From Durusdinium trenchii (lineage: Eukaryota; Sar; Dinophyceae; Suessiales; Symbiodiniaceae): a DNA stretch of 64,000 bases. The notes beneath the pieces are model-generated. The model saw nothing but the letters and a program-made list of their open reading frames with translations. It had not been told where the DNA came from and searched no databases. Both the position numbers and the translations under genes were made by a program. Shown piece by piece: positions 1-13,900 of the stretch (the first letter of the stretch is position 1; each line of letters opens with the position of its first letter). The stretch covers positions 345,313-409,312 of the forward strand of contig CAXAMN010021585.1 in assembly GCA_963970005.1 (NCBI GenBank). The letters run 5' to 3'.

Positions 1-1149
1 GTCATTCAGTGGTCATAGACTGGAGTTGCCTTTGGGGTGACGGTCAGAGTCCGCACCCGGTGATGGGAATGTCCACCTGGACCGACTGCGCGCCTTCCAG
101 GCTGCATTTCTATCGTTACTATTGGAAGTCGATAATTGAACCATATTGAACCCATGGTTGGCAATCAAGTTCCTGTTTGGGTGTGGTGCTTTGCAAGTAA
201 ACTGCTGCAAGGTGAAGGTTCTGTGCCATGTGAACCAGATTTGGACCATCCACCTATCTATCCTGTCCTGTCCTATCCTATCTATCTAATGGACATACAT
301 ATATATATATATACACACATGTAATTCACTGTCAACACTTAACAGGCTCTTCTTTGTGTGGCGTGGCACACACACAACCCAGTCTCCAAGGGTAAGTTTG
401 TCCAAGATTAACATGAGGATGCTGCCCCTGCTGCGCTGTCCAGGCAGATGCGAAGAAAGCCTGAGATGTTGAGGTCTAGCGCAGGGATGGTCAAGACATG
501 TCAAGACACTAGCAATTGAAGATGGACATGCATGGTGGCAACAACTGATATGGCCCTGATGCAGTGGCTACTTCGGACTGCGAAAGCAACAGGTCATTTT
601 AGACCAAAATCAATCCTGTGTGGATTTGTTTACACATACGAGCCCCCAATGTCCCGTGTCATTGTTGAGCCGTGTATTCTGACCATCCCTCATGATGTAC
701 AGATGCGGCAGAGCTTGGAGATGCTGTTCTCAGTTGGAAATGGATAGCATATCAATATCCAAGTTCTGATTTTGGGAGGGACTGTCAGATTTCGGGCCTG
801 TCTTGTGTGCGCTAGACAAGAATACCTTGAGTAAGGCATCCGCAGTATCCCGTGGTATCCCGTGGTATCCCCCAAGGCTTCAATTTAACTCCTGGAAGGT
901 GCTTACATAGGATGTGGAGAGTCTGACTAACTTCTGAAGAAACCTTGGAAACCCACGGGGTTTATTACCTGGGTTTCTCTTAAGTCTTAAGTAGTTCATC
1001 GGACTTCACCACATCACATGGCACAGCACTTCCCACGCCACTCTGCCATGTAGCTTTGGAACACAGCTTGGGCCCCTCTCAGGGATTGGGCAGCTGACTT
1101 GGTTACAATGGTTTTTTTGCAAAGGCAGAAAACCCAGAAACTTATTTTT
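1..1149. other. Non-coding stretch
   Basis: No exon or gene recognised. Short open frames occur on both strands but lack recognisable protein character. A (TA)n tract lies near 297-316, and a 10-base unit TATCCCGTGG is repeated near 845-868. Confidence 0.5.
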
Positions 1150-1243
1150 CCCTAGGGCTCCAAGTGCCTCCTCAGAAGGTATTTGGACCCTCTAAATCCA
1201 CCCCAGTCCCACCTTCTTGGAAGGCTAGACTGGAGCTCTAGGG
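1150..1243. repeat. Inverted-repeat element, family 1, copy 1
   Basis: A 94 bp element with termini CCCTAGGGCTCCAA on the left and, read on the other strand, CCCTAGAGCTCCAG on the right (12 of 14 bases identical). Inside it lies the family's near-palindrome (CTCCTCAGAAGGT here; ACCTTCTCAGAAGGT in better copies), then TTGGACCCTC and CCACCCCAGTCCCACCTTCT. Further copies lie at 10630, 15693, 16253 (half), 21779, 25962 and 35044. Size, termini and dispersal are those of a MITE. No flanking duplication is evident at this copy. Confidence 0.75.
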
Positions 1244-2748
1244 CGGGGAACGTCAACATTGCCTGTTTCTTGATCGCTTTCCGTCTTTGACCCACCCCCC
1301 AAGGCTCCAAACGCAGATTCTGTGGACAGATCATCGCTTCCTCAGGTGTCGCAGACTTGCCATTGGTTGTTTTGTTGGAAGATGTTGCCTACTTGATACG
1401 CTCCGATCGATCCATACAATCTCAAAATCCTAGTTGAAGCACTCCAAATACTCAAAGCCACAAACTCTTCTTCCCAGTCCAGCTGGCCTTGCCGTGCTGA
1501 GCCAAGCATCTCCTGAGCCGAAGCGTCCTGCATGGCCCCTCAGTTGCGGTAGGCGGCCACGGACCACCCGACCTCCTCTCCAACTCCGGTAGATTCATGG
1601 AACCAAAGGGGGTTCCTACCCGAGACGCTCCATGGGACTGGAATTGATATGCCTGCACTGCATTGACCCCCTCAAACCACCCCTGGCCTGATCGGTACGC
1701 CAGTCCCATTGTATATGAGTTTGGCAGCGTGACCTGAACCGATCGCCGGCTTTGTTTGTGGCAGATTCCGCCGGTTTAGGTGGCCAGGCGGCCAGGGGGA
1801 GTTGATTCGATGCTGCACCGATCTGTGACACCTTGAAGACTTGAAGAAACTCCTTGAGACACCTGGAAGTCCTTGAAGACTTGGAGTCAGCTGACAATTA
1901 CTGTTCGGTTCGAGAGCGAGTGCCCTGGCAGTGGGTTTGGAGGAGCTGTGAGGAAGGGCTGCTCGTGGCGCGCGCAGGCTGATCATTGTAGGATACACCT
2001 GAGCCAGCTCAGTTCGCCATGACAGAAGTATCATGAAATGTCGAGCTTTTGTCAGTTGAGCTGATGAAGTCTTTTGACTGTTGTTTCTATGTTAGAATGA
2101 CCTAGCAGAAAGCCGGTTTGCCTGTGGCTTGCCCTGTGTACTAAGCGTCACCGTCCGACGTACAACACCGTAGATATGAAGCATTTAAGTGTCATGCTGG
2201 TTTGTGTTCATGTGACCACACCTTGTTTCTCACTGAAAAGACTCAAAAGGACTCAAAAGGCATGTTTCTCCTGAAATGGGCTAGTCGAATTTGATGATTT
2301 CCAGTTCCAAGATGTTCCAAGTAGGTGCTATGGACACTCCATGCACACAATACTATTAAATATATTATACATTGACCCCACCAAAATCCAAAGGAATGAG
2401 GGTGGCTGGATCCAGATTGGAATCTCTATTGCTACGGCGAAACTTCCCTCATTCCCCAGCGGCCACTGGCATCGCTACGGACGTAACAAGAAGCTAGTAG
2501 TCACAAGGGCGTTGCTACGAACGTAGCAAGGGCCGTACACAACAGTCAGAACAGTGGCACGTTGCGAACTGCTGGCTGGGCGTGGCTGGGCCATTGAGGC
2601 TGCTTCGTGGCCCCAGAAGATGCTTGTGCAAATCGAATCGTGAGCCGCCCCCGAACCGCCCCCCGAGACCATCCGAGAGAGTGGGAGAAGAGAATCATGT
2701 CAGAATCCACTTCCCTATAATTGGGATAGTTTTTGACATCACAGTTCT

Positions 2749-2797
2749 ATATATATATATTAAATTGGAATATACAAATATATATATATATATATTT
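2749..2797. repeat. (TA)n microsatellite
   Basis: Two alternating TA blocks are separated by a short AT-rich spacer. Confidence 0.9.
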
Positions 2798-2898
2798 ATT
2801 GTTCTACAAAAAAATATGTGTTGAATTGATGACAATCACTTCTTTGGGGGATCACATGGCCAGTCTAGAGTGGATGACATTCTACGGTCCATTCATCG

Positions 2899-2946
2899 AA
2901 GGGACCAACGAATGGCAATTCGGAGTTGGCACTTCGTTGGTCCCTT
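2899..2946. repeat. Perfect inverted repeat (hairpin)
   Basis: The arm AAGGGACCAACGAA at 2899-2912 is repeated exactly as its reverse complement at 2933-2946, with a 20-base spacer. No copies were noticed elsewhere in the window. Confidence 0.8.
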
Positions 2947-5900
2947 GGCGAACCTTCTCTGCCCTTGGCGAATCCGTGCGGAGCCGACGAACGGGCAGGG
3001 GGGCAGGGTAGTAGGGCCTGAGGCCCCAACCACCGATCTCCGCAGGGTCCAGAGGGACCCATCTGAACCAGATCAGCCCCTTTCCAAAGCAGATCGGGCC
3101 CAGATTCTCAGGGAGAGGTGAAGGTGCTGCGGATCCAAGCCTTGCGGTTCTGCAGGGTCAAATAAATCCATGGCTGTAGTTGATGCTTTTGAAGATATGC
3201 ACAAGCATCATGTCAATGCACAAGATTCTCAGAGAAATGTCTCACTGCACATCGTCGAGGATCATACAGATGCTCTTGGTGCCCAAAAAGGAACCATGGA
3301 TAGAGTCTCAAGGGCATATATACTAAATAGTTTTGATAATTGAAATATACACAACACCTTGTAGCACAAACATGTTTGAAGTCAGAAAGCCTCCAAACAA
3401 CTGACCACAGTTTCAAGACCAAGTTGTCACACATCGCCAAGCCCAAATGACGAGTCTACTTGGAGACATGCGATTTCAGACAGAGCTCCTGCTGAGAACT
3501 TCTCAAAGCATGCAAGGTCGATATAAGCAACTTCAAAGGCCTCACTGCTTGATCCTTCTTCGGAAGGGTGCACTCTGCCTTCTCACTAGGAAGATGAGTC
3601 GCTCGCGGACAAGAGGAGTAAGATCATGGCAGGGAGGCCCAGCAAGGCCAACATTGCAAATGTTGCAGCATCCTGCATTGAGAGGTGACTTCTAGACCCT
3701 AGACCCATATTTGTATCCATAATATGTATGTACAATAGTCGATTACAATATTGCTAAGGATGCCCCATTCATGTGAATCCAAACGGATCTTCTTCACAAG
3801 GAAGCATCCACTGTATTTACTGTACAAGTCCTTCGCTAAGTGCACTCAATAGGAATGAGTGGTCCTCAAGATCCCCTCGAGGCCTGCGACACCATGACGA
3901 GTCAAGCGGCGGTTCAAGTTGCTATGGATCTGATTTCTGCAGCCACGTTTTACCTTTAAATGTTGAATCAGCCTGCTCCAAGAATCCGCGCCTGACTGCT
4001 ATGGGAACGGTTTGCTTCGGGTTCGGCACCCTTGCGATTCGGTGTGCGACCTCCTCGAGACAAAGGAACTTAGGGAAGGTTACAAGTGCTCGCCGGGACT
4101 GCTCACCCTCTCGGTTTTCCTGAAACAGAAAGGTTCATCATGTTTTCTGGTGATGGTCGTGCTTCCTTCGACCCTGCTTCGGATGGTAGACCCGGCGAGT
4201 CCCACCCTTCGAAGTCGAAGAAAGAAGCCGCCAAGCCAATGTTTTTGTTGATTAGTTCTGTAGCATTGGCCACCAAGCAATTCATATGGACATCTCGAAA
4301 AACCTGTGCGCATGTGTTTCTGAAAACGTGGACAACCTGCAAAACCTTTTTTTTCGGATTGGTTTCCCCCTAAATTATAAAACCCAGCCAGAGAGGTGCG
4401 AACAGATGGAAAAAATAGGAGGAACTAAGAGGGTGAAGCCTCCTTTTTTTTCAAGGCAAAAGCGGTTCGGGAGAAGCCGTTGTTCCTGTTCGGTCCTGTC
4501 ACTGCAGAAAGCACCCGGGCTAAGCTTTCTCTCGTTCCCCAAGGCCTTGCAGAACATCTTCCGCCCCTTGGAACGGAGCGGAGCGGAGCGGCGAGCAACA
4601 CGCTGGGGGGGGGGCATCCAGCTTGCGAAACAGGGAGCTCCACAGGGAGTTCTTCAAGCCCTTCCTAAGTCTTAGTAAAGTGACTTGTAATGCCGATCTC
4701 GAAACAAGTGCTACCTGACCAAGATAAGAACAATTGGATTTGGCTTTGCAACATCGGTGAGTTGTGATGAATTATGATGATTCATGAACCAATGTCTGAC
4801 TTGTTCAGTTTCTAAAACCATTAGACAACCAGTCGAAAGGTGAAAGGAGGTGCCCGGAAGTTGTGGGTTCATCTTGGATATCTTGGGAATGTTTGGTGTT
4901 GGTGCAACGTTAGCACTTTAAACTGTAATAGTCATGTGGAGTTGTGGGGAGCCTTCTGCTCCACCAGGGATTGTTTTCGAGTCAAGATGCAAGAAACGGA
5001 TATGGGATGATAGGGGTGTGTATCGGAACCAAAAGTTGATTGTATCCTCCCTAATTCAATGCACACACACACACATGCAAGCTGTTGAAACAACTACCCA
5101 GGCCCACAATTGGCGATCAGACAAAAGAGTCTTTTTGACAAAAGGGACTGTGGATAGGCTGGGATACAGCCTGATAGGCTAGCTGTTCAGGATTCAGCTA
5201 AGGAGCCTTCCAACATTGCAAAGTCCATGGTGTGAGACACGGTTCTCCAGAATATTTGAGGAAGTGGGGCCACAGGATGCACTGAGAAAAAAACAAATGT
5301 CTCGCACGTGCAGCACTTGTTGTGTGTTCATGGATATATTTTTTTTGCGCACTCACATACAGTTAACAAAGTGTTTACACCCTGGAAGACTAACATGGAC
5401 CCTGAAAACCACCGGTTGGAAGAGGAAAACACTCTTCCAGGGGGCCATTGTCAGGGTCTATGTTAGTTGACTCGGGAGTGTAAATCTTCCGTTCAAATGG
5501 CACCACCGCTGCGCTCAAGTTTCTGTCAGCTCAACCACTTTCTGTGGGTTCATTGTCTATGTCCAGTACCCTTCGATTCCTGAGACATGAACCAGAAACA
5601 GGTCCGACTGTACCCATTGGTCTGAGATACTAAGCAAAAATCGGGTAGATCCGAACCTGGTTAAACCCTAATCCCTTAACCTCCTGGATTCCGAACCTGG
5701 AGACCGGGATCAGTCGACCGAGGATTGGAGCCCCTCTACAAGCGCGGACTCTTGACGCAGGTGGACGACCGGAGCTCGAACGCAGCGGAAAACAGCGAGC
5801 GAGCTCGAACGAACGCGGCGGAAATTGTCCCCCCTGACTGGGCAACTGAACGTGAGGGGAGGCATGTTGCTGGCCTGGGACTTGGCCATGTAGAACTGGA

Positions 5901-7088
5901 TTTGACATTTGTGAAATATATGTGTGAATGTTTTGGTGTCAAAGGATTGAACCATGAGCCGGACATGTGGAGGAAGCAGGGCGGCCAGGGATGGACACAA
6001 GGGGTATATCGGATATATGATTGATGATCTATGTAATCCAACGTGTCAGCCCCGCTGGTCCAGCGCTCCCCCCTCATGCACTCAATTCGTTTCACCCACT
6101 CGGTGTACTCGGTGTACTCAACGTTTGGATTTGCATTGCCAGGCAGCAGTACATGCACAACTCAATGCCTGAAGGTGCGGGAAGGATCCGGTGGAAGCGT
6201 CCAGGATCCGGTGCAGACGCATGGAGGGTGCAGCCGGGAACGAACCTTCCCAGACCATCCATGTGTGGAAGAGCATGATACATTTAGCATCATTTAGCGT
6301 ACCCCATTACTTTGTATTTATATGACTCTTTGAGTAACTTCCATAACTTTTGCCGTGACGGGCTGGGCCTAGGCTTGGGATTTTGTGGTGCTCTTACGTC
6401 AGACATCCGGTGAACATGCTTCGCACGTGCATGCTCGTTCGGTCGTGCTGTTCGGTCTGGTTGTGTGGATGGCAGGTCAAGACGGTGTGTTCAGTGACTC
6501 CAGGACTGGAGCATCGAAGCAGCCTTTAGGACCTACGAACGACTTCAGGAGACTCAAAAGGAGTCGACAAGGAAACTACTCCAGTCGACAGCGTCCCCAA
6601 AAGGGGCTATACACAATTTGTTTCTGGGATGTGCTGTGGGCATTGAAAGACCATTCTTTGGCGTGGTACCTACGTATACTCGCCTGGATATATCTGGAAA
6701 ATTCTGAAAAGATTTGGAACCTATATATACAGCTCCCCCTTACAGATCCTTCAAGCGACGAAACCAAGTACCTTCTGTGGAGTTCATTCCCAGCCTGAGC
6801 CGGCGCGCCTGGTCCCAGCGCCTTGCGCCCGTGGGTCCGCTCGGCCGGGGGTCGGTCGCAGCGACCGAAGGGTGTCAGCGACCTGCAGATCGGGTGATGT
6901 TTTTGACGAACTGGGCGAAGTAGGGCTCGAAGCGTACCTCGATATTTACGACCTACTCGGCTACGACCTTGACCTTATGCCCCTATGAAGCCAGATGGTG
7001 CTGATGACCCATGGAACTCGATGGAACACTGACAAGGGGTGCTTGGTGACTTGGTGATAGATGCCGTTGTGAGCATTGAGACATGTTC

Positions 7089-7190
7089 CAACTTCCCCAC
7101 GCGGATTTCCGCAGACAGCGACCGAATTCGGTGGCCTAGAAAGACTCGGAGCAGCTCCGCAGGCAGCTCCGCAGGCCGGAACCGAGCCAC
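7089..7190 (-). CDS. Possible isolated exon, unknown product
   Basis: This is a GC-rich island whose minus strand reads as about 33 residues with a GC-rich third codon position, beginning VARFRPAELPAELL. It starts right after a CAG acceptor. A GA-type donor is possible after the Leu codon that follows. The repeated AELPAEL comes from a duplicated 12-base DNA unit. The other two minus frames are also open here, so the frame is not secure. No neighbouring exon could be joined to it and no family is recognised. Simple compositional chance is a real alternative. Confidence 0.2.
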
Positions 7191-10100
7191 CTGCTCCACG
7201 CCACTGAGCCACCTGCTGCTGGGAAGCGCCAGTAGACCAAGCGTCGGCCCGGTGCTTGAGGCGGTGACCCCCTGAGAGATGCACGGCCCAGTCCCCGATG
7301 GGCTGAAATCGGTGCCAAAAACGGGGTGAGCTTGAAGTGTTCCACTCAAGCAAGAGAGGTAACCTGTGGTCAGCTCTTTGGTGTCTCTAAAGCAGAACAC
7401 GGCTCACCGGGCTGTCCAAGGGGCTGCACCCAACTTTTAAGATATGTCAGGCTTCGTCGATTGCTGTGGAGTAGAGACAGCAGCAAATCGAGTTGCATTG
7501 AACATTGCCCTCAAGTTTGCCTTCAGCCTTCAGTTTTCATGCCCAGACATGTCGGATGCAAAGACATGCCCTGCTTCCATGCGAGCCATAAACGAGCATT
7601 TGGTTCTTGAAAGTGACTGTCGTCCAACCACTTTTGCAACTCCACAAATCACCCAACAGTGGTCCCACGGTCACAAATCACCACTCAAAAAATCAATATC
7701 ACTTTGTCAGCCGAGACGACATTTTTCCTTGACTGTGAGGCAGGTGCCAGAAAGCGATCTTAGCGTTTTTTCCACCCGGCAAGACCCGCAGTGGCCAAAA
7801 ACAACCTTTTTCCCTGAGCGTCCCAACCAGCTTCTTGTGAAACCAACTTAGCCCCATAGGCCGACTCCAGAGATGAGGGCCGACTCCTGAGCCAGCTCTT
7901 ATCGGTTGCCGGTCACGGAAAACCAAGTCCTTTCGGTCTCACCGGGTCTTTCGGTAATCCCGATGTGCAGTTCCTCGAGCAATGATTTTACCGCATCGAC
8001 GAAGCGACGAAGTGGTGAATTTCTTTCGATTCTTCGACTGTTTAACAGCTTGTGTTCAGGCGTGCCTCTTTGGGGATGCTTCTGTGGATTGAAGCTACTG
8101 AAGATCGCAGTTCTCGTGCCCAGGAAGTTTCTGCCTGGGCGCCACACCGCAACATTTAGGAAGCGATTTGGTTGTTTCCATAAATCATGGTGCTAGTCAC
8201 TTTAGGTAAGACACATGTTGAGCTCCATCCAAGACATAGATTGAAACATACCCTGGAAACATACCTCTTTATAAAGTGACACTATGCTTGTCATGTGTGT
8301 TGATGTTGAGTTGTATTGCTGGTATCTAATCATCGGCTTCAAGCCTCAGTCTGGCTCACACCGGATTTCCTTGTGAGGGAAGAGAGATGGCTCACAGCCG
8401 CTATGTGCTATGTGACAATCTTTGTGCTGTCAGAGGCATCAAACAGGTACAGTTCAGCCGCAGCCTTCATTTTTGCTGTGGTGGTACTTGAAGCTTTTGA
8501 AAGAACACTGTCGAAACATACAACCCCCATCAACCCCCCTGTTTAACATGCATTGCCGCTACTCTATGTGCGGAAGCTATACCATTTGTACTGGCGGTGG
8601 TTGGGTGCTAAATCTAGCACATGCTAAAGTAATCACAGGGATGCCTTGGGATGTCGAAAGCCTGCATCAAATGTGCACTACCGATGGGGCCCGACCTGTC
8701 TGCCGATGCCCTTTCGATGTACCAACCACTTAAGGAAGCACGGCGCCACGCTATATCTGCAGCTGGCACAAACGCTTGGTATGTTTCCCTTCTCAGTTTG
8801 TTTGAGTTGCTGCTTGCACCGACCTGTTTTGCAGCTGAACTGGAAGAATTGGTTGTCGCCCAATGGACCTATGGATCGAGTCGCTGCTATCCTTTGGCTG
8901 CCTGCTTTTGTGAAGCTGCAGTCAAAAGGTAGCGGTTGTGGTGTTGTTGTCCCGGGTCTTAAGAGCTGCAACACGCCTGGTGTTGGAGAGCAGCCCGGCT
9001 GTTTGTGACCCAAGACTGTGGCTGAAAGAGATGCGCTGCAAGACCCTAAAATTTCCATCCACTGAATAGCTTTCTCACAGCAGTGACTAACTAACCGATG
9101 CCCCAACCGATGCTTGGACTATTGTACAACCGTGTAGCCACTACACTTTGAATATGTTTGTGCCCATGGAAGAGCGACTCCCCCACAACTTGTACAACCA
9201 CTCCTGTACTTAATTCGTGCCCATTGTGGTGTGCCAAATTATGGCAAGCTTGATGCCTTGCTGAGGGTAACAAGTAGACCTGCTTTGCAGCCAACCCTCA
9301 AAACCTGCATAACCGATGGGGGCCGGCCCATTCAAGGCAATGTCCCCAGGCCAGATACCTGATTTCGTCCGGCGCTCATAAATAGAAACTTGCGAGGCTT
9401 GAGGAACGAAGTTCAATCCCTTGTGCGGTTGCTGTAGAGGCGTGGAACACCAGGCACCTACCCCAACGCCCAAATTGGTAACTCAAGAACACTTGTGCTT
9501 GACAACTTGCAACGAACTGTAGGTATGGCATCGTATAGCTGTTGCAGCATATATAGGGATCAATTTGGACCCAACACCAGGACAACAACAATCCGATGAG
9601 TTTTTTCGTCAATATGAAACATTGGTGTTTATTTGCTTGACATGGGCATGGGTTGCTAGGCGCTTGCTGACTTTAGATATAGGTCCTTGGAGCTCTTGAC
9701 ATCCACAGAGACCCCAACAGGCGCGCAGTTCTAAGAATGGCGCTTCGCAGGTGAAACTCGTCTTTCACGAAACCTTGCATGTTGGTGAATCCTGCGATGG
9801 ACTGACCACCGTTGCATTGGTTGAATCAAAGATTCTGTGTCGCCCGAAGAAACCTGGTGGCAATGTCATCATCAACACCTGTGATCAAATCTCCCTTCTT
9901 CTCATCTTCTCCCCATAAATCCCAGTTGTTGCAAGGTGTTCTAGGAATTTGGGCCATGGAAGGTCGCAACTGAGTACGGAAGCGGTGGACCATGCGGTTT
10001 TCAACAGATCAATGTGCCTTGTGCCACCAATCAAAGATCCTCAAACTCAGGTGCTTCTTTGGTATCATGGCTGCCTATGGCTCATCCATGGATTCCACGT

Positions 10101-10196
10101 CTTCTCAACAAGGCGAACGCGAGCCAATCACAACCAAGATGTTGGTCACCAGAACCTAACAAGATTCACATTCGAAGTCCGATGAAAGTGGTCTCA
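7191..10196. other. Stretch without a firm gene
   Basis: No gene is firmly supported. On the plus strand 8651-8790 reads SADALSMYQPLKEARRHAIS, and 8832-8930 continues with a Glu/Leu-rich segment after a plausible AG acceptor. This could be a pair of exons, but the frame, the junction and the family could not be established. Confidence 0.3.
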
Positions 10197-10302
10197 CCAG
10201 CAGTCACATGGATAGGGGTGCGATCCGAGGAAGTCGGTGTGCCCATTACATCCACTCACTGGATGGGACGAGGCAAACCACCCCGAGCTCTGTGACTCCT
10301 GG
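10197..10302. repeat. Inverted-repeat element, family 3, copy 1
   Basis: This 106 bp element begins CCAGCAGTCAC and ends GTGACTCCTGG, so its ends are imperfect inverted repeats. It is homologous to 16127-16229. The two share GAGGAAGTCGG, TCCACTCACTGGATGG and TGTGACTCCTGG in the same order. The flanking dinucleotide is CA on both sides here and TA on both sides in the second copy. Confidence 0.7.
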
Positions 10303-10629
10303 CACCCAGATTTGATACTTCGATGCGTAGGGCCCACGTAGGAGACCACGGACCACGCGTGCAGGCGCGTGAAGGCGAGCAGACACGATGGACGCAGAGC
10401 TCACCTGTGGAGCGCGGCGGACCCTTTTGAGGGTTCGAGTCTTAGGAGACGATGAGGTATTTGTTTTTTGAAGCGAACGTGGTGGAAATGAGGGCGCATG
10501 CGACAGCTGCCAACCGAAGCGAATCCAGAGTTGAGAAGTGAATAGCCACACTGGGAAACACGCATCGAGGATGCATCACTCAGCCACTTGGACACATTGT
10601 ATGCGTCAGAAAAACATAGAACACCATAC

Positions 10630-10729
10630 CCCTATGGATCCACATACCTTCTCAGAAGGTAATTGGACCCTCCAAGCCTACCTAAATAGTCTCCAATCAC
10701 CTTCTCAGAAGGTATGTGGATCCATAGGG
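10630..10729. repeat. Inverted-repeat element, family 1, copy 2
   Basis: A 100 bp element with long termini. The left arm starts CCCTATGGATCCACATACCT and runs on through the TTCTCAGAAGGT core. The right arm is its reverse complement over about 31 bases with one or two mismatches. The middle holds ATTGGACCCTCCAAGCC and GTCTCCAATC, the latter shared with the copy at 15693. It is the best-preserved fold-back copy in the window. Confidence 0.85.
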
Positions 10730-10811
10730 TACAGTAACACAGTATAATATACATCTTGGTCCACTGGTGCGCCAGAACTGCCCAACCGCAGAGTAGCTGC
10801 AACGACCCTGG

Positions 10812-10943
10812 ATGCGCAGCGCCGGCGCGCACGCGCGGCACGCCCTCGCCGCCCCGAGCGACGGCCAGAGACGAGGTTCCGCAACGAGCGATGCGCCTCA
10901 GCCGACAGCGAAAGCCAAAAAGCGGGCGCCCGCTATGCCCAAG
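10812..10943 (+). CDS. Possible isolated exon, basic linker
   Basis: A GC-rich island gives an open frame of 44 residues ending SDAPQPTAKAKKRAPAMPK, immediately followed by a good GT donor (CCCAAG then GTACGC). The Lys/Ala/Pro composition resembles a nuclear linker with a localisation signal. There is no identifiable family and no joined neighbour. Low-complexity GC-rich sequence read by chance is the alternative. Confidence 0.2.
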
Positions 10944-13900
10944 GTACGCCCAAAGCAGTTGGACCCTCCAAAGCTTCAAAGCAACGCTCCTCAGAGATCA
11001 GTTCAGAGATCCCCAAGTACCGAAGTACCTTCTCAAAGGGTCTGTGGAATACTAGGGATCAACATTTTTCAGTGGGTAGACTCCGGTAGACTCAGACTCT
11101 TCTACACATAGCTCAGGACGTGCACCTGGAGCATCCAGCTCCATTGGGTGTCCTGCTTGGAGATCCTATGTGTTGGGAAGTTTGGCCAGGACATCCATTG
11201 GCCCCTTGGATGATCCTGATCCTGATACGTTTGTTATTGTTTGTTCCCGTTTGGGCTGGCCTACCTCCGTTTCGGTTCGGTGGTTAGGGTGGGTGCCAGG
11301 GGGGTCGAATACCATCGAACCTGAGGAGATGGGCCAGGAGCCCTGGGGGTTTATGGTTTTGTGTTGTCCAGACACTCCTGGATCCTCTGGAAACCTTCGG
11401 ACTGGGGGAGGTCAGCAGGTGATGGGACCGAAGGATGCAAGACGTACGTCGGGCCAACGTGCCAAATGCAGATGGCCATGGGTGACGTACTCGGGTGTGT
11501 GCTTTGGGGAGGCGTACTTGGAGCGGCCAAGTGTGAGACAAGAGGAGCACGTTCCATATTCCATGGCATTGCAGATGCTCAGAGTCCAGGTTACTGTGGA
11601 CTAGAAGGACACGAAGGTCAGGAGGGTTCTTTGCACCCGCACCGTGCTGGTCTCATGTAGCACTCGATCAGCTTTCTTGGTGACATGAGACGAAATGCAT
11701 CGAAAGGCACTTTCTTGGGGCCAACACACTGCGTCCGCAGGGGGAGCAGGTGAGTGTCCAACACCACTCCGTGCACGTCCCGCACGTGCACGTCCCACAC
11801 GGGTGACGAACGGACCATAGAGACTGATCGGAGGAGGATCGGGGATGCCACTGGTTTCAGAATGCAATAGATTGATGTGTGCATGTGCACATCCATTAGA
11901 TAGACCAGACAACTATTAACTATCAGAGAACCATAGAGAACCATTGCGAGACATCTATCCAAACCATTCCGATTTCTGGACCTGCTGGAAGAAAAATACA
12001 GAAACAAAACACACACCCAGAGGTCTTCTTCACCCAAAGGTCCCCTTAGTGAGGCGTGTATATCACAGATGGGTGAAGATTCAAGGACAGCCTTGCTGAG
12101 AGATGTCGGTCACCCAAAGCTGTAAGCCGTATCTAATACTGGTCAATGCACAGTTTGCAACCCCTGGTAAAAGAGAAACCTAGCTACAACCAATTGTTGG
12201 GGGTCTTCCTGTTATTTTCATTTATTTTCTATAGACTTGCTTAGTAAGTGCTGCAATGTCATTGTCGCTGAGATCAATGTGTTTGTGTAGGTGGCAACCA
12301 GCGTTTCTTGACATTGGTACGGTCGTTCCACTCCGGGAACTGTTCATCTTTGGTTCGTAAAAAGCTGCATAGCTCGACTCAGATTGTCAAGAAACAATCA
12401 AGAGATCACTTTAAAATGTGCAAGGCTGATGAATGAGATCTACTTCTGGCAGCACCAAGATTGTGACAGGATCTGCGGCTTTGGACAGTGAAACCATGGG
12501 GAAGCGAGAGATGGCATCCTGCATCCTTAGCGAGATGACTTTGGACAGCCTTGCACACAGTTAGACCAGGATCTTCTGGTACGGCCATGCATGGGCTTTT
12601 AATGGATGACCATAAAGACATCTAGCCTACTAAACCTGGACCTTAAGACATCTAGCTGGCCAACAAGACAAGCCTCCGGCCAACGAGACAAGCCGCTTTG
12701 TTTGCTGCATCGTGCCGCCCATGGCAAGCAAGGTGCGGGGTTGTCGCAGAATCGATGGTTGGTCGAGTGTGACTCGACCACAGTGGCGGACCTGGAGGAA
12801 GAAGAGCCACACACCACGAGGAAGAGCCTCTACCACATAAAACTTACAAGGAGGTTCGAGACACACACACACAGCACTCTGAAACCACTGGTTCGGATAC
12901 CCGTTGCAACCCAAACTTGCAACCCAACGGTTCCTACCAATCCTTGGTCGGTGACGACCAGTGCCTCTTGTTTGCAGCTGCCGTGTCGTGGCCGTCGGCG
13001 ATCCGTAGCTCGATCACGTCGTGGATTGAGAAACAGGGAAGGCCACCATGGAGAGACATGTTTCGGATGGCCATACAAGAGAAATCCTTATTGAGAGTGC
13101 TTTGATCGATTTAATTTTTTGAGACTTCCTCGACATGGACATGTTCAAGCATGGTGTTGCAACTATTTTGAGGTAAGTCAAGCGTTACTTTAAACGCAAC
13201 ATATCCGCGTCCAATTTCGCATTTCTATAACCAGGTCATGCCTATTATACCCTCCCATCGCACATTCGTCTTTCTATATGGAATTATCCCAAATTCATCC
13301 AAATTCCTTGTATAACTTACATCTCGGAACTCTAAGACAGCTGGTACCCAGTTGGCTCAATGCAAGAAACCCTTGGACATCCTCGAACCATTGGGTTTTT
13401 TTTATTGACTTTACTTCCTGAAGATCCCAACTTGCTTGGCCTAGGCTAGCATCAAATGATCCACCATTGCCAGAAGCGATGATTGTCTCCAGAGCTCCCT
13501 GGAAGCCGCTTTCACATGGAGCCCTGGTCCGAAGTGAAAGACCTACGTCGGTAGGTCAACCGGTCGGTCTCCTGGTGCCAATGACCAGCCATATGATCGA
13601 TGGGTTGTCTTCGGATGCTTTTTCGAACAATCTACTGGTGTTCCCAGCGACCGAAACCTCAGGGTCCTCACTTCTTCGATCCCCGGTCCTGGCTTCTTCT
13701 GCCTTGGTCAACGCTGTCACGACACGAGGAGCTGGGTGGGACCTCCTCAAGCTCGGACGAGTGTCGAAGCTTGTTGGGCTGGGGCGCCCGAAATCAGACC
13801 ATCGGACACCACCGTGGCAGGGGGGGCAGTTGGAAGGGGGTGGTGCCAGGTGGCCGGGTTGACCTGCACCCTCCATTTGGAGCCATCAAAAGGGGGTACA

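Larger units (their letters stand above)
1244..7088. other. Non-coding stretch with microsatellites and hairpin
   Basis: No gene recognised in about 5.8 kb. Open frames are short and lie on both strands. The stretch contains the (TA)n tract at 2749-2797 and the hairpin at 2899-2946, listed separately, plus small direct repeats such as GACTCAAAAGGACTCAAAAGG near 2240. Confidence 0.45.

Noticed and set aside
13556..13876. Protein-like minus-strand frame (KAEEARTGDRRSEDPEVSV)
   Set aside because: Attractive by composition, but there is no splice context, no family and no neighbouring exon. The plus strand is open for longer across the same bases.
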